A DNA stretch of 21,484 nt from CAZNNH01 sp964574335 (lineage in GTDB: Bacteria > Acidobacteriota > Vicinamibacteria > Fen-336). A program made the translations under genes and the position numbers. Under the pieces are notes generated by a model, which did no database searches, was not told the origin of the DNA, and saw nothing but the letters and a program-made list of their open reading frames with translations. Positions within the stretch are counted from its first letter, which is position 1; every line of letters begins with the position of its first letter. Positions 7,338 through 14,585 of this stretch are shown here, piece by piece. The stretch is taken from the NCBI GenBank assembly GCA_964574335.1, contig CAZNNH010000104.1:1-21484 (forward strand), in the 5' to 3' direction.

Positions 7338-7790
7338 GTGCTTCGCGCCGCTCCGGGTCTCTCCCGGCTCTCGATCCTCGCCCTTCTCCTCGTCGCTACC
7401 CTCCAGGCGTCGCCTGCCATGATCCCCCTGACGCTCCCGTCGGGCAAGGAGGTGCAGGCGGAGCTGATGGCCGAGGACCAGGACCGCGCCATGGGCCTGA
7501 TGTTCCGTCCCTCGCTGCCCGAAGATCGGGTGCTGCTGTTCGTCTTCGACTGGGTGGACTTCCACGGCATCTGGATGAAGAACTGCCGCTTCCCGATCGA
7601 CATCGTCTGGCTCGACGAGGAGCGACAGGTGGTGCACCTGGTGGAGGCGGCGCCGCCGTGCCGGAAGGACCCCTGCCCGGTCTACCAGCCGATGCGCAAG
7701 GCCGCCTTCGTGATCGAGATGAACGCCGGCCAGGCGGCCCGGGAGGGGATCGAGGTGGGGAAGACGGTCAGCTTCGAGCTTCCACGCTGA
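7338..7790 (+). CDS. exported DUF192 family protein
   Basis: A 150-aa protein. A signal peptide (LSILALLLVATLQASPA, residues about 9-25) is followed by a DUF192 domain with its hallmarks: DRAMGLMFRPSLPEDRVLLF, then HGIWMKNCRFPIDIVWLD and AFVIEMNAGQA near the end. DUF192 proteins are small beta-barrel-like exported or lipid-anchored proteins of unknown function. The start is uncertain. GTG 7338 gives a compact signal peptide, while an in-frame GTG at 7302 would overlap the divergent HEAT gene by 36 nt. Neither has a strong ribosome binding site. The 3' end overlaps the end of convergent tatC by 23 nt. Confidence 0.88.
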   Translation: MLRAAPGLSRLSILALLLVATLQASPAMIPLTLPSGKEVQAELMAEDQDRAMGLMFRPSLPEDRVLLFVFDWVDFHGIWMKNCRFPIDIVWLDEERQVVHLVEAAPPCRKDPCPVYQPMRKAAFVIEMNAGQAAREGIEVGKTVSFELPR

Positions 7791-8547
7791 GCGTCTCTTC
7801 CTCGGGGAGCCGCCGTTTCTTGCCGAAGGCCCACGCCACCAGGACGCCGAGCAGGTAGAGCCCCAGCATCGGTCCCGCCAGCAGCGTCTGGGTCACCACG
7901 TCGGGGGTGGGCGTGATGACGGCGGCCACCACGAAGCAGGCCAGCACCGCCCACTTGAAGTGGCGGAGCAGGAAGCCGGCCGAGACCAGCCCGATCCGGG
8001 CCAGCACGAAGATCACCACCGGGAGCTGGAAGACCAGGCCCAGGCCGAGCAGGAACCAGGAGTAGAAGCTCCAGTACTCGCTGATCTTGGGCAGGAACTC
8101 GACGTTCTTGCCGCCGAACGCCCCCAGGAAGCCGAAGGCGATCGGGAACAGGACCAAGTGGCCGAAGGCGGCTCCGCCGATGAAGAACAGCGATCCGAAG
8201 AGGATGAACGGGAGCGCGTAGACCTTTTCGTGAGGGTAGAGCCCCGGCGCCACGAAGGCCCAGACCTGGTAGAGGATGTAGGGGGCGACCACGAAGATGC
8301 CGACGAAGAAGGCCATCTTCATGTAGAGCATCAGCGCCTCGGTGGGGCTGGTGAAGATGAGGCGGATGTCGGGGAAGGCCCGCTTCAGGGGCTGGATCAG
8401 GACGTCGAAGATCTGCTCCCGAAAGCCCCAGCAGGCGCCGAAGCCCACCACCAGCGAGAGCAGCGATCGGATCATCCGGGTGCGGAGCTCGTCCAGGTGC
8501 TCCAGGAACGACATCCGGTCGGGTGAAGGGCGCGGATTCTTGGCCAA
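7768..8547 (-). CDS. tatC: Sec-independent protein translocase TatC
   Basis: A 259-aa protein with six membrane helices and TatC signatures. These are FLEHLDELRTRM at the N-terminus (contains the conserved Glu that contacts twin-Arg signals), FTSPTEALMLYMKMAFFVG, APYILYQVWAFVAPGLYPHE and AVITPTPDVVTQ. TatC is the receptor of the twin-arginine pathway that exports folded proteins. The gene follows tatA by 9 nt on the same strand, as usual. The start TTG at 8547 is chosen for that spacing. An ATG at 8514, directly before FLEHLDELR, would give the more typical short N-terminus and is a real alternative. No obvious Tat substrate is encoded in this window. Confidence 0.96.
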   Translation of the reverse strand: MAKNPRPSPDRMSFLEHLDELRTRMIRSLLSLVVGFGACWGFREQIFDVLIQPLKRAFPDIRLIFTSPTEALMLYMKMAFFVGIFVVAPYILYQVWAFVAPGLYPHEKVYALPFILFGSLFFIGGAAFGHLVLFPIAFGFLGAFGGKNVEFLPKISEYWSFYSWFLLGLGLVFQLPVVIFVLARIGLVSAGFLLRHFKWAVLACFVVAAVITPTPDVVTQTLLAGPMLGLYLLGVLVAWAFGKKRRLPEEETLSVEARS

Positions 8548-8556
8548 GGGGCTCGG

Positions 8557-8865
8557 CTACTCCGGCTCGATCGGCTGGTTCGAGGGGCACGGGTCGGGGG
8601 TCGCCTCTGCGGCTGGGGCCGGCGCGGCGTTGGTGCGGGCCTCGGTGGCCATCGGCGGCGGGCTCGGCGCGGGCGCCGGGGTCTGCAGCTTCTCGGCCTC
8701 GATCTCGCCCTCGATGGTGCGCTTGAAGTCGGTCGAGGCGCGCCGGAACTCGACCAGCATCTTGCCCATGCTCCTGCCCACCTCGGGCAGCTTGCGCGGG
8801 CCGAAGACGATCAGGGCGATGATCAGGATCAGGAACAGCTCGGGTCCGCCGATCGGTCCAAACAT
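8557..8865 (-). CDS. tatA: twin-arginine translocase subunit TatA/TatB
   Basis: A 102-aa protein. A short N-terminal membrane helix (GGPELFLILIIALIVFGPRK) is followed by the conserved FGPRKLPEVGRSMG hinge and an amphipathic helix (LVEFRRASTDFKRTIEGEIE). A Pro/Ala-rich disordered tail with no conservation ends the protein. This is the TatA/TatB layout. A single such gene beside tatC suggests it serves as TatA or as a bifunctional TatA/B. TatB-like features (Pro after the helix, longer amphipathic helix) mean the subunit name is not certain. The start is ATG 8865, since an adjacent TTG at 8868 has no better support. An AT-rich patch (8871-8880) just upstream may hold the promoter. Confidence 0.92.
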   Translation of the reverse strand: MFGPIGGPELFLILIIALIVFGPRKLPEVGRSMGKMLVEFRRASTDFKRTIEGEIEAEKLQTPAPAPSPPPMATEARTNAAPAPAAEATPDPCPSNQPIEPE

Positions 8866-8870
8866 CAAGG

Positions 8871-8880
8871 CTATATTAGC
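8871..8880 (-). promoter_or_regulatory. possible -10 region for tatAC
   Basis: The minus strand reads GCTAATATAGC here, an isolated AT-rich patch in very GC-rich DNA, with TAATAT at 8878-8873. A start site would fall within a few bases of the tatA ATG. No convincing -35 box is seen at 16-18 nt, so this is weak. Confidence 0.35.
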
Positions 8881-8931
8881 ACCAGGCGCGTCATCGGGCG
8901 CACCCCCGGGGGTTCTGGGTGGCCGTGCACG

Positions 8932-8961
8932 TTGACACGAACGCTCTGAGACCCATAGACT
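8932..8961 (+). promoter_or_regulatory. sigma70-type promoter for the NfeD-slipin operon
   Basis: A perfect -35 box TTGACA (8932-8937), an 18-nt spacer and a -10-like TAGACT (8956-8961, 4 of 6 matches). The expected transcription start, about 7 nt after the -10, falls on or next to the GTG at 8967 that begins the NfeD protein. The transcript would then be leaderless. Confidence 0.6.
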
Positions 8962-8966
8962 TGTCC

Positions 8967-10250
8967 GTGTTCCAACGAGCCCTAGTCCGAGCCGGGTTGC
9001 CGGTCCTGCTGCTGCTTTCCGCCGGCCCCGTTGCGGCCGAGATCCCCGTGGTCGAGCTGGTCGGGACGGTGCAAGCCGTCAGCGCCCAGTACGTGGCCAG
9101 CGCCATCGATCAGGCCGACCGCGAGGGCGCCCCGCTGTTGATCCTCCGGATCGACACGCCGGGCGGCCTCGACGTGTCGATGCGCCAGATCATCGACAAG
9201 ATGCTCAACTGCCGGACGCCGGTGGCCGCGTTCGTGGGCCCCTCGGGGGCCCGGGCCGCCTCGGCTGGCTTCTTGATCACGATCGTCGCCGACGTCGCCG
9301 CGATGGCCCCCGGGACCAACATGGGGGCGGCGCATCCCGTCTCGGGGATGGGTGGCGAGATGGACAAGGTGATGGCCGAGAAGGTCACCCAGGACGCCGC
9401 CGCCTATATCCGCGGCAAGGCCGAGAAGCGCGGCCGCAACGTCGAGATGGCCGAGAAGGCGGTGGTCGACAGCCTGTCCTTCACGGACCAGGAGGCGCTG
9501 AAGCAGAAGCTCATCGATCTGGTGGTGGCCGACGTCCCGGCCCTGATCGCGGCCCTCGACGGCCGCGAGGTGAAGCGCTTCGATGGCACCACCGTCACCC
9601 TCGACCTCGAGGGACAGCTCCCGCGGGTGGTGGCCATGAGCTGGCACCAGAAGGTGCTCTCGGCGATCGCCAGCCCCGAGGTGCTCTTCCTGTTTCTGCT
9701 CGGCGCGCTGGCCGGGCTTGGGACCGAGATCAGCCATCCCGGCATGATCTTCCCCGGCGTGCTCGGCGTGCTCTGCCTGATCTTGTTCCTGTTCGCCACC
9801 CAGTACCTGCCGGTGAGCGGCGCCGGGGTGATCCTGATCCTGATAGGGGTGGGCCTGCTGATCGCCGAGGTCAAGGTGACCTCGTACGGGCTGCTCACCC
9901 TCGGCGGGATCGTGTTCATGCTGCTCGGGGGGATGATGCTGGTGGACTCGCCGGTCCCGGCGATGCGGCTGTCGTTCGGCACGCTGATCCCGGGGGTGGC
10001 GGCGATGACGGTCTGGGCGCTGGTTCTGGTGAACCTGGTGGTACGGTCGCAACGACGTCGAGCCACCACCGGCAGCGACGGCATGATCGGACAGCGCGGG
10101 GTCGCCGAGACCAGCCTCGATCCCGAGGGATGGGTGCTGGTCGCCGGTGAGAGGTGGAAGGCGGTGGCGGACCAGGCGGTGCCGGCCGGCGATCCGGTCA
10201 CCGTTCTCTCTATCGAAGGACTCCGGTTGCGGGTCCAGAAGGGGGTCTGA
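8967..10250 (+). CDS. NfeD-family membrane-bound ClpP-class serine protease
   Basis: A 427-aa protein of the long NfeD (NfeD1b) type. A signal peptide (GLPVLLLLSAGPVAAE) is followed by a ClpP-like protease domain to about residue 225, four to five membrane helices (about 230-370) and a C-terminal OB-fold NfeD domain (GMIGQRGVAETSLDPEGWVL onward). The probable catalytic dyad is Ser99 in GARAASAGFLI and Lys139 in AEKVTQDAAAYIRGKAE, by analogy with the archaeal protein PH1510, which uses a Ser-Lys pair and cleaves its stomatin partner. I chose GTG 8967 because it gives a clean signal peptide. A GTG at 8919 keeps the frame open, but the -35/-10 promoter lies downstream of it. The stop overlaps the slipin ATG (TGATG), so the pair is translationally coupled. 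Confidence 0.92.
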   Translation: MFQRALVRAGLPVLLLLSAGPVAAEIPVVELVGTVQAVSAQYVASAIDQADREGAPLLILRIDTPGGLDVSMRQIIDKMLNCRTPVAAFVGPSGARAASAGFLITIVADVAAMAPGTNMGAAHPVSGMGGEMDKVMAEKVTQDAAAYIRGKAEKRGRNVEMAEKAVVDSLSFTDQEALKQKLIDLVVADVPALIAALDGREVKRFDGTTVTLDLEGQLPRVVAMSWHQKVLSAIASPEVLFLFLLGALAGLGTEISHPGMIFPGVLGVLCLILFLFATQYLPVSGAGVILILIGVGLLIAEVKVTSYGLLTLGGIVFMLLGGMMLVDSPVPAMRLSFGTLIPGVAAMTVWALVLVNLVVRSQRRRATTGSDGMIGQRGVAETSLDPEGWVLVAGERWKAVADQAVPAGDPVTVLSIEGLRLRVQKGV

Positions 10251-11002
10251 TGTCTTTCGTGATCTTCGTCCTGGTGGTCTTCCTGCTGTGGCTTTTCTCG
10301 TGCATCAACGTCCTCGCCGAGTACGAGCGCGGCGTGATCTTCCGTCTCGGCAAGCTGCTCCCCCAGCCCAAGGGGCCGGGCCTGATCTTCGTCTTCAAGC
10401 CGATCGATCGGATCGTGCGGGTGAGCCTGCGCACGGTGGTGCTGGACGTCCCGGCCCAGGACGTGATCACCCGGGACAACGTCAGCGTCAAGGTCAACGC
10501 GGTCGTCTACTTCCGCGTGATGGACCCGCTCAAGGCGATCGTGCAGGTCGAGAACTTCCTCTACGCCACCAGCCAGGAGGCCCAGACCACGCTGCGCAGC
10601 ATCCTGGGGCAGGCGCACCTCGACGAGCTGCTCTCGGAGCGCGAGCGGCTCGGGATCATGCTGCAGGAGGTGATCGACAAGCAAACCGATCCGTGGGGGG
10701 TCAAGGTCAGCCAGGTGGCGGTCAAGGCGGTCGACCTTCCCCACGAGATGCAGCGGGCGATGGCGCGACAGGCGGAGTCCGAGCGCGACAAGCGGGCCAA
10801 GATCATCCACGCTTCCGGCGAGTTCGAGGCCAGCAAGCAGCTCACCGAGGCGGCCGCCAAGCTCGAGGAGCAGCCGGTGGCGATCCAGCTCCGCTATCTG
10901 CAGACGCTGACCGAGATCGCCGCGGAGAAGAACTCGACCATCATCTTCCCGCTGCCGCTGGACATGATGAAGGCGCTGTACGACAAGCTCAACAAGGCAT
11001 GA
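10250..11002 (+). CDS. slipin / stomatin-like SPFH-domain protein
   Basis: A 250-aa protein. It has an N-terminal membrane hairpin (FVIFVLVVFLLWLFSCINVL), then an SPFH/band-7 domain starting AEYERGVIFRLGKLL with VLDVPAQDVITRDNVSVKVN, and a C-terminal coiled-coil region (AMARQAESERDKRAKIIHAS) ending in a conserved hydrophobic segment (STIIFPLPLD). Slipins form membrane-bound oligomers and are the known partners of NfeD proteases, which can cleave the slipin C-terminus in archaeal homologues. The ATG overlaps the NfeD stop by one base and has AAGGGGG upstream, which fixes the start. Together they form a membrane quality-control module. The target in this organism is not shown. Confidence 0.95.
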   Translation: MSFVIFVLVVFLLWLFSCINVLAEYERGVIFRLGKLLPQPKGPGLIFVFKPIDRIVRVSLRTVVLDVPAQDVITRDNVSVKVNAVVYFRVMDPLKAIVQVENFLYATSQEAQTTLRSILGQAHLDELLSERERLGIMLQEVIDKQTDPWGVKVSQVAVKAVDLPHEMQRAMARQAESERDKRAKIIHASGEFEASKQLTEAAAKLEEQPVAIQLRYLQTLTEIAAEKNSTIIFPLPLDMMKALYDKLNKA

Positions 11003-11030
11003 CCGGGATGGGCTCGAGGTTGGCCGGCCG

Positions 11031-12194
11031 ATGACGACCTCCGGCTACGGGGCTGGGACCGACGAGAGCGAGGACCTCTCGATCCGCGGCGAGATCGCCA
11101 CCACCCCGATCCCGGTGCTGCTGCAGTCGCTGTTGGCCAGCCGCGAGACCGGGATCGTCAGCTTCCGTAGCGGCGACATCACCAAGAGCATCTACATGCA
11201 GGAGGGGCGAGTGGTCTACGCCGCCAGCACCGACCCCGACGAGCGCCTCGGCGAGTCGCTGCTCCTGCGCGGGAGGATCTCCGCCCGGGACTACCTCGAA
11301 GCCAGCAAGCTGATCCGCCCCGGCCGGCGGCTGGGGGCGACCCTGGTCGAGCTCAAGGCGCTCGAGCCCGAAGACCTGATCCCGGCGGTCCAGGAGCAGA
11401 TCAAGGACCTGCTGCTGGAGCTGTTCACCTGGACCCGCGGCACCTACGAGGTCATCTTCAAGGAGATCGACCCGGCCAGCATGGTGGCCGTCAACGTCGG
11501 CACCACCGAGAACCTGATCCTGGAGGGGATCCGGCACATCCGCGCCTGGAGCAGCGTGATCAAGGGGATCGGCAGCATCGAGTCGGTGCCGGTGGCTACC
11601 GGCGGCGCCGAGGGCGCCTACAAGCTCGACCTGAGCGAGGACGAGCAGCAGGTCCTGAGCCACGTCAACGGTCGCTCCAGCATCGAGCAGATCTGCCGCG
11701 TCTCGTACCTCTCCAACTTCGAGACCTGCCGGATCCTCTGGGCGCTGCAGGTCCTCGGCATGATCAAGTGGAGCCACGCCGAGGAGGTCAAGTCGGTGGA
11801 CGCGGGCGCCAAGGCCCAGGAGCTGGAGCTGGACCTCGAGGCGGTGGTGGAGAAGTTCAACCAGATGTTCAATCGCGCCTACGTGTTCCTCAAGGGACGC
11901 TGCGGCGACGAGGTGGACGAGTTCATGGACTCGGTGATGGAGGAGATCTCGCGGCAATACGGGGTCCTCTTCGACGGCGTCGACCTCAAGCAGTACGGCC
12001 GAGCCGACTTCGAGCAGATGCTGGCCAACGTCGCCGGCCAGCCCGCCGAGCAGCGCAAGGCGCTGATGCTCTCGGCGCTCAACGAGCTGGTCTACGTGAT
12101 CCAGCTCGAAGTCAAGAAGCGCTACGGCGCCGAAGAGGAGGCGGTCGTCTCCGGCATCATCAAGGACGGCTTCCGCAAGCTCGGCCAGGGATAA
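11031..12194 (+). CDS. DUF4388 domain protein
   Basis: A 387-aa soluble protein. Residues about 15-130 are a DUF4388 (PATAN-type) domain, with SIRGEIATTPIPVLLQSLLA, then TGIVSFRSGDITKSIYMQEG and VVYAASTDPDERLGESLLLR. A winged-helix-like middle part follows (KLDLSEDEQQVLSHVNGRSS, about 195-250), then a charged helical C-terminal half of about 130 residues. DUF4388 domains occur in regulatory and motility-linked proteins of delta-type proteobacteria and Acidobacteriota, and are thought to mediate protein contacts. No receiver or catalytic residues are visible. It lies 28 nt after the slipin and 25 nt before the SPOR gene, so it is in the same transcription unit. The start is ATG 11031. The family name is by motif recognition. 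Confidence 0.85.
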   Translation: MTTSGYGAGTDESEDLSIRGEIATTPIPVLLQSLLASRETGIVSFRSGDITKSIYMQEGRVVYAASTDPDERLGESLLLRGRISARDYLEASKLIRPGRRLGATLVELKALEPEDLIPAVQEQIKDLLLELFTWTRGTYEVIFKEIDPASMVAVNVGTTENLILEGIRHIRAWSSVIKGIGSIESVPVATGGAEGAYKLDLSEDEQQVLSHVNGRSSIEQICRVSYLSNFETCRILWALQVLGMIKWSHAEEVKSVDAGAKAQELELDLEAVVEKFNQMFNRAYVFLKGRCGDEVDEFMDSVMEEISRQYGVLFDGVDLKQYGRADFEQMLANVAGQPAEQRKALMLSALNELVYVIQLEVKKRYGAEEEAVVSGIIKDGFRKLGQG

Positions 12195-12219
12195 CAGGCC
12201 GCCCAGGGGAGGGGCGATA

Positions 12220-12936
12220 TTGGCGCAGGACGACTACTACTACGAGATCCAGCTCACCAACAAGCAGCTCGTCTTCTACTTCCTGGCCGGGGCCACCGGC
12301 CTGATCCTGAGCTTCCTCGCCGGCGTGATGGTGGGGCGCGGGGTCGACTCCAGCCAGGGACCACGGACCGAGCCGGTGCGCGAGGAGCGGATCGTCACCG
12401 AGGAGAAGACCAAGCCCCCGCTGGCCGCCGAGGACATGACGTACGCCAAGACCCTGGACGGGGAGCGGGTGCCCGACGCCGCCCTGGACCGGCCGCGCCC
12501 CACCCCGCCGCCGCAGAGGGCCGCCGCCGCTCCCGCCCACGCTCCGACGCCGCAGGCGACGCCCACCGCCCAGCCGCCCGCGACCACCCTGGCCGCTCCC
12601 CGCTCCACCCCGGAGCCCGCGCCCCCGACCACGGCGGCCACCCCCCGGCCGACGCCGACGCCGGCCCGTCCCGCTCCACCCCCTGCGTCCGCCGCCGCGG
12701 CGACCGCCGGCAAGTTCACGATCCAGGTGGGGGCCTTCAAGGACGCCTCGGCCGCCGAGTCGGTGATGACCAGCCTCAAGGCCAAGGGCTACGCGGCCTA
12801 CGTGGTCTCGCCGTCCGCGCCGGACGGGCTCTTCAACGTCCGCGTGGGTACCTACCACGCCCGCGCCGACGCCGAGCGGGTCCGGGCCAAGCTGCGCGAC
12901 CAGGAGAAGCTCCAGCCTTTCATCGTCAGTCAGTGA
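12220..12936 (+). CDS. SPOR-domain membrane protein
   Basis: A 238-aa protein of type II membrane topology. A short cytoplasmic Tyr-rich N-terminus (QDDYYYEIQLTNKQL) precedes one helix (VFYFLAGATGLILSFLAGVM, about 19-40). A long Pro/Ala/Thr-rich periplasmic linker (about 85-160) follows, then a C-terminal SPOR domain (about 165-238, KFTIQVGAFKDASAAESVMT to PFIVSQ). SPOR domains bind denuded peptidoglycan strands, mostly at division sites, so an envelope or division role is likely. The start is TTG at 12220, supported by the strong AGGGGAGGGG just upstream. The linker is the most repetitive and GC-rich part of the gene. Confidence 0.93.
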   Translation: MAQDDYYYEIQLTNKQLVFYFLAGATGLILSFLAGVMVGRGVDSSQGPRTEPVREERIVTEEKTKPPLAAEDMTYAKTLDGERVPDAALDRPRPTPPPQRAAAAPAHAPTPQATPTAQPPATTLAAPRSTPEPAPPTTAATPRPTPTPARPAPPPASAAAATAGKFTIQVGAFKDASAAESVMTSLKAKGYAAYVVSPSAPDGLFNVRVGTYHARADAERVRAKLRDQEKLQPFIVSQ

Positions 12937-12955
12937 GTCGGACCCTGGAACGGGC

Positions 12956-14512
12956 GTGATCCACCGCTTCAGGCGCGAAGGGCTGGCCCTCTTGTCGGGT
13001 CTGCTGCTGGCGGGCTCGTTCCCCAAGTACGGACGCGGCAGCCTGGCCTTCGTCGCCCTGGTGCCGCTGCTGGTCGCCCTGGTCGGCGTCCGCCCCGCCC
13101 ACGGGCTCCGTCTCGGCTACCTGGCCGGCGCTGCCGCCGCCGTCGGCACGCTCTACTGGACCGAGGCCGTGGTGGTCCACTACGGCGGCCTCCCGCTTCC
13201 GGTGGGGATCACCGTGATGCTCCTGCTGTGCCTGGCGGTGGCGATCTTCCCGGCCCTGTTCGGCTGGTTGGTCTCGCGCTGGCTGATCCGCCACGGTCCG
13301 CGGGCGCTGCTCGCCGCCCCCCTGGCCTGGGTGGCGACGGAGGTGCTGCGGGTGCGCACCTTCTTCCGTTTCCCCTGGTGCCTGCTGGGATACAGCCTCC
13401 ACGACCATCCGGCCCTCATCCAGATCGCCTCGGCCACCGCCGTCTACGGCGTCTCCTTCCTGCTGGTCGGGGTCGCCGCGTCGGTCGCGTATCTGCTGGT
13501 CGAGCCCTCCCCGGTGGCCCGCCGGCGGGTGGGGCTGGCCACAGCCGGGCTGCTCGGCGCCGTCTTCACCTACGGCGCGTGGGCGCTCGCCCGGCCGCTC
13601 CCTGAACGGGGGAGCCTGCGGGTGGGCCTGGTCCAGGCCAGCGTCCTCCAGGAGGACAAGTGGGACCCCGGGCAGGCCTGGGAGAACCTGGAGCGGCACC
13701 TGATCCTGACCCAGCGGGCGGTCGCGGCCGGCGCGCAGCTCGTGGTCTGGCCGGAGTCGTCGCTGCCGTTCTACTACGACCGGAACCCGGCGGTGGCCCA
13801 GCGCCTGCAAGACCTGGCGCGGCGGGGGAACGTCTACATCCTGTTCGGCAACGACGATCGGGAGGCCGGGACCGGCGACCAGTACCGGGTCTGGGTGGGC
13901 GCCAAGCTGCTCTCGCCGGATGGCAGGATCACCCTCCGCTACCACAAGATCCGCCTGGTGCCGTTCGGCGAGTACGTGCCGCTCCAGCCGCTTCTGACGC
14001 TCGGCGGCCGGGTCACCGCCAAGCTGGTGCAGGAGGTGGCCGACTTCACACCCGGCCGCGAGGCGGTGGTGGGCGAGGTCCGCGGCCATCGTCTCGGAGT
14101 GTTCATCTGCTACGAGGCGATCTTCCCGGAGCTGATCCGCCAGTTCGTGGCCCACCGCGCCGAGCTGCTGGTCAACATCACCAACGACGGCTGGTACGGG
14201 CGCAGCTCGGCTCCCTTCCAGCACTTTGCCATGGCCCGCTTCCGTGCCGTCGAGAACGGCAGGTACCTGGTCCGCGCCGCCAACACCGGCATCAGCGGCG
14301 TGATCGACCCGCGCGGCCGGGTGGTCGTCCGCACCCGCCTCTTCGATCGGACGGCGACGGTGGCGGACGTGCCCCTGGTTGCGGGCACCACCTTCTACGC
14401 CCGCCACGGCGACGTCTTCGCCTGGGCCTGCTTCCTCTCGGCGCTCTTGCTGACCCTCGAGCCGGTGCCGTGGCGGCGGCTCCTTCCCCGGCGGGGCCGG
14501 AGGGTCGGATAG
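12956..14512 (+). CDS. lnt: apolipoprotein N-acyltransferase
   Basis: A 518-aa inner-membrane enzyme that adds the third acyl chain to lipoproteins. The N-terminal half has about six membrane helices (residues 1-210). A nitrilase-like domain (about 218-480) carries the catalytic triad: Glu267 (WPESSLPFYY), Lys331 (YHKIRLVPFGEYVP) and Cys385 (FICYEAIFPE). A last membrane helix (FAWACFLSALLLTL) precedes a basic tail. Length and motif spacing match the family. The start GTG at 12956 lies 19 nt after the SPOR stop and has only a weak GGAA upstream. The presence of Lnt implies triacylated lipoproteins and an outer membrane, and the TolB-like lipoprotein two genes downstream is a likely client. Confidence 0.96.
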   Translation: MIHRFRREGLALLSGLLLAGSFPKYGRGSLAFVALVPLLVALVGVRPAHGLRLGYLAGAAAAVGTLYWTEAVVVHYGGLPLPVGITVMLLLCLAVAIFPALFGWLVSRWLIRHGPRALLAAPLAWVATEVLRVRTFFRFPWCLLGYSLHDHPALIQIASATAVYGVSFLLVGVAASVAYLLVEPSPVARRRVGLATAGLLGAVFTYGAWALARPLPERGSLRVGLVQASVLQEDKWDPGQAWENLERHLILTQRAVAAGAQLVVWPESSLPFYYDRNPAVAQRLQDLARRGNVYILFGNDDREAGTGDQYRVWVGAKLLSPDGRITLRYHKIRLVPFGEYVPLQPLLTLGGRVTAKLVQEVADFTPGREAVVGEVRGHRLGVFICYEAIFPELIRQFVAHRAELLVNITNDGWYGRSSAPFQHFAMARFRAVENGRYLVRAANTGISGVIDPRGRVVVRTRLFDRTATVADVPLVAGTTFYARHGDVFAWACFLSALLLTLEPVPWRRLLPRRGRRVG

Positions 14513-14515
14513 AAT
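14510..14515 (+). promoter_or_regulatory. possible -10 box upstream of prfB
   Basis: TAGAAT (5 of 6 to TATAAT) lies just before the end of lnt. A start site about 7 nt downstream would coincide with the first bases of the hairpin at 14520. No good -35 box is seen, so this is tentative. Confidence 0.3.
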
Positions 14516-14519
14516 CGGG

Positions 14520-14569
14520 AGGTGCTCTCCGGTCCGGCGTTCGTTCGGTGGGACCGGCGGGGAGCACCT
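14520..14569 (+). promoter_or_regulatory. long hairpin in the prfB leader
   Basis: AGGTGCTC (14520-14527) pairs perfectly with GAGCACCT (14562-14569). CCGGTCC (14529-14535) pairs with GGACCGG (14551-14557). A small internal loop and a 15-nt apical loop complete the structure. It ends 5 nt before the prfB ribosome binding site (GGAGGAG, 14575-14581). There is no T-run, so a classical terminator is unlikely. It may be an mRNA-stabilising or regulatory leader, or a partial terminator between lnt and prfB. Confidence 0.6.
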
Positions 14570-14585
14570 TCCTTGGAGGAGAAAA

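Noticed and set aside
8919..8966. Earlier GTG start for the NfeD protease
   Set aside because: The added residues precede the signal peptide, and the promoter boxes lie within this stretch.
14520..14569. Rho-independent terminator after lnt
   Set aside because: The stem is strong, but no T-run follows and the ribosome binding site of prfB comes immediately after. I kept it as a leader structure only.
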